From: a virus | Length of the DNA stretch: 52,040 nt | Virus record (IMG/VR): IMGVR_UViG_3300032116_000291 | Location: 1 to 52,040 of that record | Direction: 5' to 3' (one strand) | Shown here: positions 13,532 through 21,741 of the stretch, piece by piece | Layout of the letters: each line of letters opens with the position of its first letter | How positions within the stretch are numbered: the stretch's first letter is position 1 | Notes under the pieces: model-generated | Databases searched by the model: none | What the model saw: the letters and a program-made list of their open reading frames with translations, nothing else | What the model was told of the DNA's origin: nothing | Made by a program: the position numbers and the translations under genes

Positions 13532-14836
13532 ATGAAAAAGAAAATTGTCAGCAAAACTACTAAAACAAAAACTATGGCTCGTAAAACTGCAAAGCGTGTG
13601 AGTACACGTAAAAGTACTCGTAAGACAGTGGATACAAACATTGGATTCACAGATGAGTGTTACAAAAGTATTCAGATTGGACGTTCGTTTGCATTGATGA
13701 ATACCGCAGGTGATGTTACTCAAAAGGTTGCCGGTATCAGTAAGGCTAAAATGAAAGAAGCTCATACTGAAAACAAAGCACTTCGTGGATATGTGGGTAA
13801 GACTGGTAACGTAACCTACAAATTGGTTGAGATGGATGAATTCAAAAAGTTGGCTAATGTAATTGATGATAATGCGTGTGATAGTGTAAGTGAAGCATTT
13901 GAAACACATGATGCGTTGAAGCAGTTTATCCATGAGAAAGGTGCTGAACTGAAACCTGAAGGTTTGTTCATTGAATCATTGAAGTGGAAATATCTTCTTC
14001 GTTCAGCAGTACGTGGTAAGAACATTATGATGTTAGGCCCCACCGGTTGTGGTAAGACACTTGCCGCTCAATCATTGGTTAAATCCCTAAAGCGTCCTGA
14101 TTTCTATTTCAACTTGGGTGCTACGCAAGATGCCCGTGCTACCCTTATTGGTAACACACACTTTAACAAAGAGACCGGTACATTCTTTAGTGAATCGGCT
14201 TTCGTTAAAGCAATCAAAACTCCTAACGCAATCATTTTGCTTGACGAGTTGAGCCGTGCACATCCAGAAGCTGCAAATATCCTTATGACTGTGTTGGACC
14301 AGGGACAAAGGTATCTCCGTTTGGACGAGGCTATTGATTCACCTATCGTAAAAGTTGCAAGTGGTGTTACATTCATCGCAACCGCAAACGTAGGTAATGA
14401 GTACACCGCAACCCGTGTTATGGACCGAGCCCTTCTCGATCGTTTCGTAACTATTGAGATGGACCTGTTGGATAAGCAAAGTGAATATGAGTTGTTGAAA
14501 TTCAAATTCCCTGAAGCGGATGATTATTCATTGAACGCTCTCGCTGAAATCGCTGAAACAACCCGTCAACTTATCAAAACGGATATGAGTAAGGTTTCTA
14601 CCATTATCTCTACCCGTGTGAATGTTGAGGCTGCCGGACTCATCTATGATGGTTTCACATTGATGGAAGCAGCAGAGATTGCAATCCTTCCTTATTTCAG
14701 TAATGATGGTGGATTGGATAGTGAGCGTGTGTTTGTGAAACAACTTGTTCAGAAATATATTAAAACCGAAGACGGTTCTCAACTCTTCAATGAAGTGAAT
14801 GATGACCAATCCGCAGACGAAACTATTGTTTGGTAG
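13532..14836 (+). CDS. AAA+ ATPase, CobS/MoxR type
   Basis: A 434-aa AAA+ ATPase. A very basic N-terminus (residues 1-32, Lys/Arg/Thr-rich) may bind nucleic acid or a partner. Walker A is GPTGCGKT at 169-176 with K175. Walker B is AIILLDEL with D238 and E239. Sensor 1 is FIATANVGNEY, followed by the arginine region RVMDRALLDRF. The spacing and ATAN sensor fit the CobS/MoxR clade, which works with VWA proteins such as the preceding gene product. Role in the phage is unknown; protein remodelling or assembly is inferred. A shorter start at 13574 (MARKTAK) is possible. Confidence 0.9.
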   Translation: MKKKIVSKTTKTKTMARKTAKRVSTRKSTRKTVDTNIGFTDECYKSIQIGRSFALMNTAGDVTQKVAGISKAKMKEAHTENKALRGYVGKTGNVTYKLVEMDEFKKLANVIDDNACDSVSEAFETHDALKQFIHEKGAELKPEGLFIESLKWKYLLRSAVRGKNIMMLGPTGCGKTLAAQSLVKSLKRPDFYFNLGATQDARATLIGNTHFNKETGTFFSESAFVKAIKTPNAIILLDELSRAHPEAANILMTVLDQGQRYLRLDEAIDSPIVKVASGVTFIATANVGNEYTATRVMDRALLDRFVTIEMDLLDKQSEYELLKFKFPEADDYSLNALAEIAETTRQLIKTDMSKVSTIISTRVNVEAAGLIYDGFTLMEAAEIAILPYFSNDGGLDSERVFVKQLVQKYIKTEDGSQLFNEVNDDQSADETIVW

Positions 14837-14857
14837 TAGTTAATGGTGATTTGAAAA

Positions 14858-14890
14858 TTGGGGTGGCATTTGTCACCCCTTTTTCTTTTT
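14858..14890 (+). terminator. Rho-independent terminator after the ATPase gene
   Basis: GGGGTG (14860-14865) and CACCCC (14874-14879) form the stem, followed by a T-rich run. Readthrough must feed the following genes because no clear promoter is seen before 14906. Confidence 0.78.
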
Positions 14891-14905
14891 TTAAAATATG
14901 AAGAT

Positions 14906-15556
14906 ATGAATATAGATTACAAAATAACCGAAGTGAAACCAAATGTGTTTGCCGTTATTATAGAAAATAATTACGATAGAGCAATGATGTTTTGTAGAGT
15001 TCAGGAGTTTTATGAGTCACCTAATCCTAATTTTTGTGGAAAGCATTTTAGTATGTGGGATTATATGAAATGGTATAGTGAAGAATATGGTAGAGGTTTT
15101 AGTTATGGTAGTGATTGGAGTGGATTTAATATTCCGTTTGATGTGTTACACAATTGCTATGATAATATTGATAAATTTGAAACGCCATATGATGCCATTA
15201 TGTATAAAATATATTGGGAAATTCGTACAATGAAAGGTGATGGTAAAGCATATGTAATTGGTGCTGCAAATACGGAAGGTGATACATTCAAACATGAAAT
15301 ATGTCATGGATTATACTCAACGAATAAAAACTATAAATCATTCGTCAATGAGATAACCGATACAATACCATTGAAGGAATACACTACATTCAGAAACAAC
15401 CTTATTCAAATGGGATATACCGATAAAGTTATTGCTGATGAAATACAGGCGTATCTAACATTCGGACATGATTACCAAAAGTTCAATAATGGTGTAGATA
15501 AAAAACTTTGTAAAAACTTAAACAAAGAGTATATAAAAGTATTTAATAATTTTTAA
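14906..15556 (+). CDS. Putative zinc metallopeptidase (HEICH)
   Basis: A 216-aa soluble protein carrying TFKHEICHGLY (H130, E131, H134), the HExxH zinc motif, and a downstream ADEIQAY with E179 as plausible third ligand in a gluzincin-like arrangement. The N-terminal half is beta-rich and aromatic with no known domain. No signal peptide, so it would act in the host cytoplasm or virion. The longer reading from 14858 would overlap the terminator and was rejected. It follows the AAA+ gene, making a second HExxH protein in this operon. Confidence 0.7.
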   Translation: MNIDYKITEVKPNVFAVIIENNYDRAMMFCRVQEFYESPNPNFCGKHFSMWDYMKWYSEEYGRGFSYGSDWSGFNIPFDVLHNCYDNIDKFETPYDAIMYKIYWEIRTMKGDGKAYVIGAANTEGDTFKHEICHGLYSTNKNYKSFVNEITDTIPLKEYTTFRNNLIQMGYTDKVIADEIQAYLTFGHDYQKFNNGVDKKLCKNLNKEYIKVFNNF

Positions 15557-15567
15557 ATTTAAATGAT

Positions 15568-15732
15568 ATGCAAATAACAGATGAACAAAAGCAGGACATT
15601 CAAATGATTCTTTCAGATGCAAAGGATTGGGGAGTAGAAAAGCAAGTTGAGAAAAAAGCAAAAGAGTATATCAAAGAAGGACATGGTATAATTGATGCAT
15701 ACCATTACGCATTTGAAGATTGTATAAACTAA
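15568..15732 (+). CDS. Small helical protein (54 aa)
   Basis: Short gene encoding an acidic and lysine-rich helical peptide ending in AYHYAFEDCIN. Unknown. It fills the gap between the metallopeptidase and the next gene with tight spacing on both sides. Confidence 0.6.
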   Translation: MQITDEQKQDIQMILSDAKDWGVEKQVEKKAKEYIKEGHGIIDAYHYAFEDCIN

Positions 15733-15738
15733 TTTTTT

Positions 15739-16050
15739 ATGTTAAAAATTAAAAACAAAGAAAAAGTAATTGGTCACACATTTGTGAACGATAGATTTGT
15801 TTGTAAGAGTGTTCATGACGATGATGTATCATCTATAAGATTTCAGTTTGAAGATTTGGGTGCACCCACAAAGAGTTTTACTTGGATTGAAATGAGTAAG
15901 CACAAAGAGTGGGATAATCACGATAAAGATTGGTATTATAAATTAAGATATAGAAATGCTCCTGAACATAGAGTTACTTTGGATTATTTCAATCACATTC
16001 AAAATGTATTATCAACCTTTGAAGATGCACTAAAAACAACTATAAAATGA
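15739..16050 (+). CDS. Hypothetical protein (103 aa)
   Basis: Unrecognised soluble protein; beta-strand-rich N-terminus, charged His/Trp-rich middle (HKEWDNHDKDWYYKLRY near 55-71). Its last four bases overlap the start of the next gene. Confidence 0.65.
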   Translation: MLKIKNKEKVIGHTFVNDRFVCKSVHDDDVSSIRFQFEDLGAPTKSFTWIEMSKHKEWDNHDKDWYYKLRYRNAPEHRVTLDYFNHIQNVLSTFEDALKTTIK

Positions 16051-16370
16051 AATTAACAATTGAAAATATTGAAACGATTGAAGGTATCAGGGATCCAGTA
16101 GGATTGATACAAATCAGAAATGTTCACGTTAAACCAACAGAGTACCAAATCCTATTTTATAATGAACACTATTCGGGTAATTGGGAAGTTGTGATTTATA
16201 GATATAAAGAAAATGTTGGAGATAGTTACGATGTTGATTTTACCAATATTGATACATCTGGGAATTGGGAAAAATATACAATAGTAAACTATCAGATGAA
16301 GGATGTTGAAACATTCTTTGATTACCTTAATAATACTTGTCACGATTTTGATATTATACACAATAAATAA
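16047..16370 (+). CDS. Hypothetical protein (107 aa)
   Basis: Unrecognised soluble beta-rich protein, coupled by an ATGA overlap to the preceding gene. The pattern of alternating Tyr/Val/Ile strands and an acidic tail suggests a small globular fold. Confidence 0.65.
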   Translation: MKLTIENIETIEGIRDPVGLIQIRNVHVKPTEYQILFYNEHYSGNWEVVIYRYKENVGDSYDVDFTNIDTSGNWEKYTIVNYQMKDVETFFDYLNNTCHDFDIIHNK

Positions 16371-16378
16371 AAAAACAT

Positions 16379-16786
16379 ATGGGATTCGCAGGAACAACAA
16401 GAGCAATTTATACGCAGGGTAGAATACAAAAAATGCGTAGTGAAAGAAAAACAAAAAAAGCAAAGGTTGATGGAGTACCGGATGATAAATACATTCGGAG
16501 TATGGGTGACCTAATTGGTGCCGGACATTTGAGATTCAATTCTATCAGTAATGTTAATATAAAGACTGAACAGATTGTATTACCACATCAGCAAAAAATG
16601 ATTAAGAAAACGGTTGAATTACAAAAGTTAAATAGAGAGGATGCAGGACTAGGTGAAGGACCTGATATGGTTGGGTATTTGGCAAGTGGACATCCTAAAG
16701 ATCCTACCTTTCAAATAAAGGGTTGGATTAATGAAGATGGTTCCATACGATTGGAGTTAGTAACAAATCATACAATGATACCATAA
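16379..16786 (+). CDS. Hypothetical protein (135 aa)
   Basis: Unrecognised. The N-terminus is basic (GRIQKMRSERKTKKAK, about 14-29), possibly nucleic-acid-binding. The middle has a helix-rich Lys/Glu segment and the C-terminus two short strands. The stop overlaps the start of the next gene by one base. Confidence 0.65.
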   Translation: MGFAGTTRAIYTQGRIQKMRSERKTKKAKVDGVPDDKYIRSMGDLIGAGHLRFNSISNVNIKTEQIVLPHQQKMIKKTVELQKLNREDAGLGEGPDMVGYLASGHPKDPTFQIKGWINEDGSIRLELVTNHTMIP

Positions 16787-17151
16787 TGATAAAGAACTTT
16801 AAAGAAAAAACAGAACATCGTTACATTAATGTTTGTATTTATCCACAAACCATAGCAATGTATGAAATTGTTGAGTCTTGGACCGAAGAATTTGTTAATG
16901 GAGATTGGGCTGGGTTGGTTAGATTACGATACAATGGTTCTGATTTCGTAGATAAAGTTCCCAAAGAGTTTATCATCGAAACAAGAATTACAGAACCAAA
17001 AAATCTATTTTACGATGTAATGTATTTACGAAAGGATGGTAGTTTTAAAAATGAAATGGTATTACATCATGCCGAATTAAAAAGTTACGATAATTGGGTT
17101 AATGCAGTAAGTAGGTGTACATTGCAGGCCGGAGATTCTATATTACCTTAA
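16786..17151 (+). CDS. Hypothetical protein (121 aa)
   Basis: Unrecognised soluble, beta-rich protein with two cysteines (residues 17 and 112). It overlaps the preceding stop by one base, consistent with translational coupling within operon A. Confidence 0.65.
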   Translation: MIKNFKEKTEHRYINVCIYPQTIAMYEIVESWTEEFVNGDWAGLVRLRYNGSDFVDKVPKEFIIETRITEPKNLFYDVMYLRKDGSFKNEMVLHHAELKSYDNWVNAVSRCTLQAGDSILP

Positions 17152-17169
17152 AAATTAAAAACAAATAAC

Positions 17170-17817
17170 ATGCCAAATTGGTGTTCAAACAGTCTAATCG
17201 TTGATGGGGACCAAAAATCAATTGATGACTTTAAAAGTAAGACGGTCGTAGTGAATGAAAATGGAAATGAAGATTTCACAATGCGGATTCTACTACCAAC
17301 CCCAAAAGAATTGGAAGAAATGACTTCCCCTGTAATGTGGAGAGGTGATGAAACCGATACAGAAGGTAAAGAGGCACATGAAAAGTATGTTGCTGAATTG
17401 GTTGATAAGTATGGGCATAGTGATTGGTATAATTGGAGATTGGAAAATTGGGGTACAAAGTGGGATGTTGCAGAAAGTTATATACCGGATGAAGAAGAAG
17501 GAATGTTTTTGGTTCATTATGATACTGCATGGTCACCAAACATAAATTGGGTAAACTATGTTTCAACTTTATATCCAACACTTTCGTTTAAACTAACATA
17601 CGAAGAACCGGGCTGTGGATTTTGCGGTTGTTACGAAGTGAAAAATGGTGGTGAAGATTTTGAATCGTTGCTTGAGGGTGATTTGGAATGGCAGGATGAT
17701 GATGGTCGTGAAGTTTATTATGATAGTGATAAAAGTTTATATCGTTATTGTGATACGGATGAATTGATTGAAGATGAAGATTTTTGGGCGCAACCATATA
17801 ACCCATACATTCAATAA
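17170..17817 (+). CDS. Api92/YubB-like ferredoxin-fold protein (DUF1281)
   Basis: A 215-aa protein beginning MPNWCSNSLIVDG and containing WGTKWDV (near 98-104) and a GCGFCGCYE cysteine cluster (near 148-156). These are hallmarks of the phage/plasmid Api92-like ferredoxin-fold family. In that family the fold is structural; no iron-sulfur cluster or activity is established. The acidic C-terminus is extended. It is the last gene of operon A before control region B. Confidence 0.75.
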   Translation: MPNWCSNSLIVDGDQKSIDDFKSKTVVVNENGNEDFTMRILLPTPKELEEMTSPVMWRGDETDTEGKEAHEKYVAELVDKYGHSDWYNWRLENWGTKWDVAESYIPDEEEGMFLVHYDTAWSPNINWVNYVSTLYPTLSFKLTYEEPGCGFCGCYEVKNGGEDFESLLEGDLEWQDDDGREVYYDSDKSLYRYCDTDELIEDEDFWAQPYNPYIQ

Positions 17818-17865
17818 CATAGTATCATATTATAAAAATTAATAATATGATGAAATAGTGGATAT

Positions 17866-17993
17866 GCCTAACTCGTTGATTTTCAATGGGTTAGGCATAA
17901 CTCGTTGATTGTCAATGGAAAAAAAGTTTATTGACAATCAATGACTTACGCATTTAGGTTATAGGGGCAATTTCATAACTCGTTGATTGTCAA
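17866..17993 (+). promoter_or_regulatory. Operator cluster B (four TTGA-N3-TCAA palindromes)
   Basis: Four sites: 17876-17886 (spacer TTT), 17905-17915 (TTG), 17931-17941 (CAA, reverse orientation of TTG) and 17983-17993 (TTG). The first is extended by GCCTAAC (17866-17872) and GTTAGGC (17890-17896) into a 31-bp palindrome. Sites recur every 20-50 bp and stop 21 bp before the promoter. The region between 17818 and 18098 contains no gene. Confidence 0.65.
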
Positions 17994-18013
17994 TAAACTT
18001 TTTTTGATAAACA

Positions 18014-18045
18014 TTTGGCCAGTAACAAAAAAAGTCGTATCTTTA
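18014..18045 (+). promoter_or_regulatory. Operon B promoter
   Basis: TTTG (18014-18017) and TATCTTTA (18038-18045) are spaced by 20 nt within TTTGGCCAGTAAC and AAAAGTCGTATCTTTAC. The predicted 5' leader begins GAAGTAAAGTT, the same as at operon C, and includes a GGGG/CCCC hairpin (18074-18091) just before the start codon. Confidence 0.75.
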
Positions 18046-18098
18046 CGAAGTAAAGTTCAAATCAATTTTATAGAGGGGTGAATATTGCCCCATTTTTT

Positions 18099-18560
18099 AT
18101 GTCTAAAATGTATGTTATGAGTAAATTACACAAAATTACACCCAATCATTTGAGTAACCTATTTAATACTGATGGTAAAAAATTGAATGGTGCTCCGTTC
18201 ACAATTAAGAGTATGAAAACGGGCAAAGATTATACCTTCAAAATTTCACAGGTACCTTTCAAAGAAAAAAGTTTCATTCACATTAAAGTTGAAAAGGGTT
18301 ATTTGAACTTTGGGTATATTGGTTACTTTAAAGATGGTAACATTGTTCGTAGGCACAAAGTAACAAATCAATTGGAAACAATATCAACTCCCGCCGCAAC
18401 CGCAGTTGCTTGGTTGTTGAGACAATTGAGAGATATGAAATACGAATTACTCTCAAATAGTGTTGAAATATATCATTTGGGCAAATGTTTGAAATGTGGT
18501 AAAACACTTACCGATTCGGATAGTATTGAATATGGATTGGGACCTGTATGTAGGAACTAA
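18099..18560 (+). CDS. Protein with C-terminal zinc ribbon (DUF6011-like)
   Basis: A 153-aa protein whose C-terminus reads CLKCGKTLTDSDSIEYGLGP ending VC, a CxxC...C pattern (C130, C133, C151) typical of the DUF6011-type phage zinc ribbon. The fourth ligand is likely a histidine just upstream (H126 in IYHLGKC). The N-terminal 110 residues are beta-rich with basic patches, consistent with nucleic-acid binding, though not proven. The ATG at 18099 lies 12-18 nt before two other in-frame ATGs (18108, 18117), so the exact start is uncertain. First gene of operon B. Confidence 0.75.
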   Translation: MSKMYVMSKLHKITPNHLSNLFNTDGKKLNGAPFTIKSMKTGKDYTFKISQVPFKEKSFIHIKVEKGYLNFGYIGYFKDGNIVRRHKVTNQLETISTPAATAVAWLLRQLRDMKYELLSNSVEIYHLGKCLKCGKTLTDSDSIEYGLGPVCRN

Positions 18561-18608
18561 TTCAATGAATAATCAGTTAATAATAATCATCATTAAAAAT
18601 TTAAGTAT

Positions 18609-19424
18609 ATGAGTACAATGAAATTTACAACAATCGGTAATGCTAAAAAACAAACCGGTCTTTCTTATTTAGGTAGTGTGGCATCTTCATCTAAAATCGC
18701 TAAAGGTTTAAAGTATAATGAAGCTACATACATTTTGTATTTGGCACCGGCTTCAATGAGTGGTTACAATGTGTGTCCTATGAGTACCGAAGAATGTAGA
18801 ACGGCTTGTTTGAGTGAAAGTGGACACAATCGTATTGATGTTAAGAAGAACGCAATCAATAAAGCACGTATCGCTAAAACAAAGTTATTCTTTGAACATA
18901 GAGAATTCTTTATGGGTTGGTTAGTTACCGAAATTGAGAAAGCTAAATATCAAGCAGAAACAAATGGTATGAGATTTTCAGTTCGTATCAATGGTACATC
19001 TGATATTGAACCCACCCGTTTCCAACACAATGGTAAAGTATTGTTTGAATTGTTTGATGATGTTCAGTTCTATGATTATACGAAAGTAGCTAAACGATTT
19101 GGTTTATTACAATTCTATCCTAACTATGACTTAACATATTCATTCAGCGGGCACAATATGTTTCAATGTTTGGATTTGTTGAATAAAGGTAACGGACGTG
19201 TGGCTATGGTATTTGAAGGTAAAGTATTACCAACATCATTTATGGGTTACAAAGTAATTGATGGTGATGAATACGATATGAGATATTTGGATGAGCAAGG
19301 TGTTATCGTAGGTTTGAAGTTTAAGAAAGTTCGTAACAAAATTGATACAGCAAATAACGCATTCATCATTCCAATGGATTCTAAATTTAGTGTTTATGAA
19401 AAACAAAGTGAAAAGATTAAGTAA
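18609..19424 (+). CDS. Gp88-like phage protein
   Basis: A 271-aa protein resembling the mycobacteriophage Gp88 family. It has LAPASMSGYNVCPMS followed by ECRTACLSESG (near 46-75), a conserved three-cysteine region, and the later VRINGTSDIEP block (near 123-133). Those residues are characteristic of the family; the biochemical function is unknown. Second gene of operon B. Its 3' end overlaps the small ArfA-like gene, and a terminator-type hairpin follows 16 nt after its stop. Confidence 0.75.
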   Translation: MSTMKFTTIGNAKKQTGLSYLGSVASSSKIAKGLKYNEATYILYLAPASMSGYNVCPMSTEECRTACLSESGHNRIDVKKNAINKARIAKTKLFFEHREFFMGWLVTEIEKAKYQAETNGMRFSVRINGTSDIEPTRFQHNGKVLFELFDDVQFYDYTKVAKRFGLLQFYPNYDLTYSFSGHNMFQCLDLLNKGNGRVAMVFEGKVLPTSFMGYKVIDGDEYDMRYLDEQGVIVGLKFKKVRNKIDTANNAFIIPMDSKFSVYEKQSEKIK

Positions 19425-19542
19425 TAGTTCAAAAAGAAAGGACCAGCTTGAGGCTGGTCTTTTTGATGGTAGATTCCGTCAAAGAGTAGTTGTTGATAAA
19501 AAGAAAAAACAGAGTCGTAATTGGGCTCGCAAAAATAAATAA
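19396..19542 (+). CDS. ArfA-like ribosome-rescue peptide (candidate)
   Basis: A 48-aa, very basic protein. Its C-terminal half reads LFDGRFRQRVVVDKKKKQS, close to the functional core of bacterial alternative ribosome-rescue factor A (LxxDPLFRQRVxxxKKGK, recalled from the E. coli protein). ArfA recruits release factor 2 to ribosomes stalled on mRNA without a stop codon. The start overlaps the Gp88-like gene by 29 nt. Notably, a terminator-like hairpin (19441-19464) lies inside this reading frame at codons 16-23. Basic phage peptides of other families can look similar, so the call is tentative. Confidence 0.45.
   Translation: MKNKVKRLSNSSKRKDQLEAGLFDGRFRQRVVVDKKKKQSRNWARKNK
19441..19464 (+). 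terminator. Terminator-type hairpin inside a coding sequence
   Basis: GACCAGC (19441-19447) and GCTGGTC (19453-19459) pair perfectly with a 5-nt loop and are followed by five T. It would end the two-gene promoter-proximal transcript, yet lies within the ArfA-like frame, so full expression of that peptide needs readthrough. Confidence 0.7.
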
Positions 19543-19543
19543 T

Positions 19544-19900
19544 ATGAATAAGTTTAATGAGTATTTCAGTAATGACCCGAACAATGACACGGATGTGTAT
19601 AATGAAAATAGTATGTTGAATGAGTATTTTGATATGATTAAGAAGCACGATTACTCACATATGTTTTCAGATGATAATCGTCATTGGTTGAGTGGTGAAC
19701 GAAGTGAAAAACAAATCAAATCATTGATACATTCTCTTTGTACGATTGTTCGTATGGATGCTGAACGATTATTGGAAGATAGTTTGTATGAGGTTGATGA
19801 ACAATATAGAGATGGATTAACTCACAAAACTATTCGTGGTTGGTTCGTACCTTATGTAGAGAATGTTAATAATATATTTACCAAACCCAATTTTGAATAA
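19544..19900 (+). CDS. Hypothetical protein (118 aa)
   Basis: Unrecognised acidic, helical protein. An NEYF motif appears twice near the N-terminus (residues 4-7 and 27-30). The ATG at 19544 is preceded by TAA-TAAT typical of starts in this operon; the upstream in-frame ATG at 19490 lies inside the preceding gene. Confidence 0.65.
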   Translation: MNKFNEYFSNDPNNDTDVYNENSMLNEYFDMIKKHDYSHMFSDDNRHWLSGERSEKQIKSLIHSLCTIVRMDAERLLEDSLYEVDEQYRDGLTHKTIRGWFVPYVENVNNIFTKPNFE

Positions 19901-19901
19901 T

Positions 19902-20159
19902 ATGAAGAAAGTAAAAGTTAAATTAGAAATGACACAATGTATTAAGTGTGGTGGTGATATGCCCGTTTTGAGAGTAGTGAAGTATGGTTACAAACATTGT
20001 GTTAATTGTAGTTCAGTACAACGTGTTGGTGGTGTACAAATAGCTAACCACAAAACAGGTAACGAAATACAAGTCCTTCCTATGGAGGTAGCTGATAATC
20101 TTAACCGGCTTGCCGCACGTAGTGGTTATGGTGTGTGTAAAGGTATGAAACATAATTAA
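19902..20159 (+). CDS. Small zinc-ribbon protein (85 aa)
   Basis: The protein has CIKCGGDMP (CxxC at 11-14) and HCVNCSS (CxxC at 30-33) separated by 15 residues, a compact four-cysteine zinc ribbon. The remainder is a helical tail. Nucleic-acid or protein binding is likely; function unknown. It starts one base after the preceding stop. Confidence 0.7.
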   Translation: MKKVKVKLEMTQCIKCGGDMPVLRVVKYGYKHCVNCSSVQRVGGVQIANHKTGNEIQVLPMEVADNLNRLAARSGYGVCKGMKHN

Positions 20160-20176
20160 TAACTAAAACAAAGTAT

Positions 20177-20404
20177 ATGTCAAACGGAATTAAACCCTGT
20201 GTAATTGAGGAAGGTAATCTTGCCGCTGTAAAATCTACCGATGATTTCGGTGGACCTAATAAATGGCATCTACACGTAAAAACGACTAGGGGTTATTGGG
20301 AAAGTGTACAATGGATGGATGTATATAACATACAAATGTTTTTCAAAACAAAATTACCCATCTACAAAGAAAATGAACCCGAATATTATTTAGAGCAAGT
20401 ATAA
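20177..20404 (+). CDS. Hypothetical protein (75 aa)
   Basis: Unrecognised small soluble protein with beta-rich pattern (WHLHVKTTRGYWESVQWMDV near 29-48). Part of the operon B small-gene run. Confidence 0.6.
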   Translation: MSNGIKPCVIEEGNLAAVKSTDDFGGPNKWHLHVKTTRGYWESVQWMDVYNIQMFFKTKLPIYKENEPEYYLEQV

Positions 20405-20414
20405 AATAAATAAT

Positions 20415-20831
20415 ATGTTTGTAAAACAAATGAGAGAATTAGAAAGACAACACACAATAGTAAGTTATAAAAAAACAAATATGAGTAAAGAAAAATTAAT
20501 TGAAATCGTAGATGGCATTCGTATCACAAAACCATGGAATAAGGAAATGTACGAACATAATGATAGGGTGGCGTATGAAATGAAAAAGAATATCTTTAAT
20601 GCTATGAATGATGCGTACAAATCAGATAATGAAACATTGTTGAGGGTGTTGGGTAAATTTGTATGTTCGTATGGATTTGGACAGGGGTATGAATTGGATG
20701 AAATGTATGAAGAGATTTGTAGAGAGTTGGATAATGTACAAAACTTTTGGTTGAATGACATTTACCCTGATATGGTAAAAGATGGATTAGTACCGGCAAC
20801 CAAACACAATTTCGTAGGATATAAAAAATAA
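20415..20831 (+). CDS. Hypothetical helical protein (138 aa)
   Basis: Unrecognised; largely alpha-helical and acidic. A second in-frame ATG at 20481 (MSKEKLIEIV) is an alternative start. The next gene begins three bases after the stop. Confidence 0.62.
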   Translation: MFVKQMRELERQHTIVSYKKTNMSKEKLIEIVDGIRITKPWNKEMYEHNDRVAYEMKKNIFNAMNDAYKSDNETLLRVLGKFVCSYGFGQGYELDEMYEEICRELDNVQNFWLNDIYPDMVKDGLVPATKHNFVGYKK

Positions 20832-20833
20832 TA

Positions 20834-21532
20834 ATGAAACCACAATATAAAAGTATTATGAAAAGAACATCAACATACATAGCCACTATTCCAATGAAGA
20901 ATATTGAGCAAGTTATCGAAGTGAAAAAAACATTAGAACAAATATTCGGATGGGTTGTATTGAGAGGCCGTCATAGTGATAGGAAAAAAGTATTGGGTGA
21001 CCGATATTATAGAGGTTCTCAAAATGACATTCCTTGGCGTAAGGCCGAACGAATTGATATATACCTTCACCCACAAAATCCTAACTACAAATCAGCAGGA
21101 CAGGGTAAGGGTATTCAAAGAAAGAATCTACAAACATTTAATGTACATGCTATGGCATTGGGTATGCAGGGTTTGGGATTTTATGATTTACATCTTAAAC
21201 AATTAAAGGAAAAAGCATTGCGTAGTGCTAAATTGCAACGAAAGTTGATGAAAGAAAAATATGATAACAAACAACAACGATTGGTTAGGGGTGATTGGGG
21301 ATATGTAGCACAATCTATTTTGGATTTTGTTGAAAATAATAATCCAGCTACGTTTACTGAAATCAAAGAATTTTATGATGTGGTATTGAGAGGCAAATCT
21401 AAAAGAGAAAATGGTGGTTCATTTATTCATCACTTACAATCATTAAGTAATGTGAGAAAATCTAAAAACCGCCGATGTGGTAGAATGTTGGTAAAAGATA
21501 ATGGTAAATGGATAATATCAAAAGTGAAATAA
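20834..21532 (+). CDS. Basic protein with possible winged-helix C-terminus (232 aa)
   Basis: Function unknown. The N-terminal part (1-90) is beta-alpha with a basic RGRHSDRKK loop. A lysine/arginine-rich helix spans about 115-145. Residues 155-232 follow a helix-turn-helix-like order (AQSILDFVENNN, FTEIKEFYDVV, then GRMLVKDNGKWIIS as a wing), compatible with DNA binding. This is inferred from pattern only. It could be a regulator for the TTGA-N3-TCAA sites, but nothing links them directly. Confidence 0.6.
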   Translation: MKPQYKSIMKRTSTYIATIPMKNIEQVIEVKKTLEQIFGWVVLRGRHSDRKKVLGDRYYRGSQNDIPWRKAERIDIYLHPQNPNYKSAGQGKGIQRKNLQTFNVHAMALGMQGLGFYDLHLKQLKEKALRSAKLQRKLMKEKYDNKQQRLVRGDWGYVAQSILDFVENNNPATFTEIKEFYDVVLRGKSKRENGGSFIHHLQSLSNVRKSKNRRCGRMLVKDNGKWIISKVK

Positions 21533-21533
21533 T

Positions 21534-21740
21534 ATGATAATAACAATTTTATTAGTATGGATATTGTTGACGTATCCAATGGTTAAGGAAACATTACGAT
21601 TGATGGAAATGGAAGATAGACCGGAAAGACATAGTTTATCTTTCCAATTCATATTGGTAATCCAATGTATGGTTCATGTTCCGTTATATTATCCGTTGGT
21701 TATTATGGGAGGTATTGGTAAATTTTTTAAAAAGAAGTAA
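21534..21740 (+). CDS. Small two-helix membrane protein (68 aa)
   Basis: Hydrophobic helices at about residues 1-18 and 37-62 are joined by a charged loop MEMEDRPERHS; the tail is KFFKKK. Unknown function. Spacing to both neighbours is one base. Confidence 0.6.
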   Translation: MIITILLVWILLTYPMVKETLRLMEMEDRPERHSLSFQFILVIQCMVHVPLYYPLVIMGGIGKFFKKK

Positions 21741-21741
21741 T

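Noticed and set aside
13490-13933. Minus-strand frame of 147 codons opposite the ATPase start
   Set aside because: Covers the basic N-terminal coding region in antisense, no promoter or starts; shadow.
11392-14809. Several minus-strand frames opposite the VWA and ATPase genes
   Set aside because: They are shadows of strongly coding plus-strand genes with clear domain motifs.
20976-21206. Second frame of 76 codons inside 20834-21532
   Set aside because: Wholly nested in another frame of a longer gene with better start and continuation.
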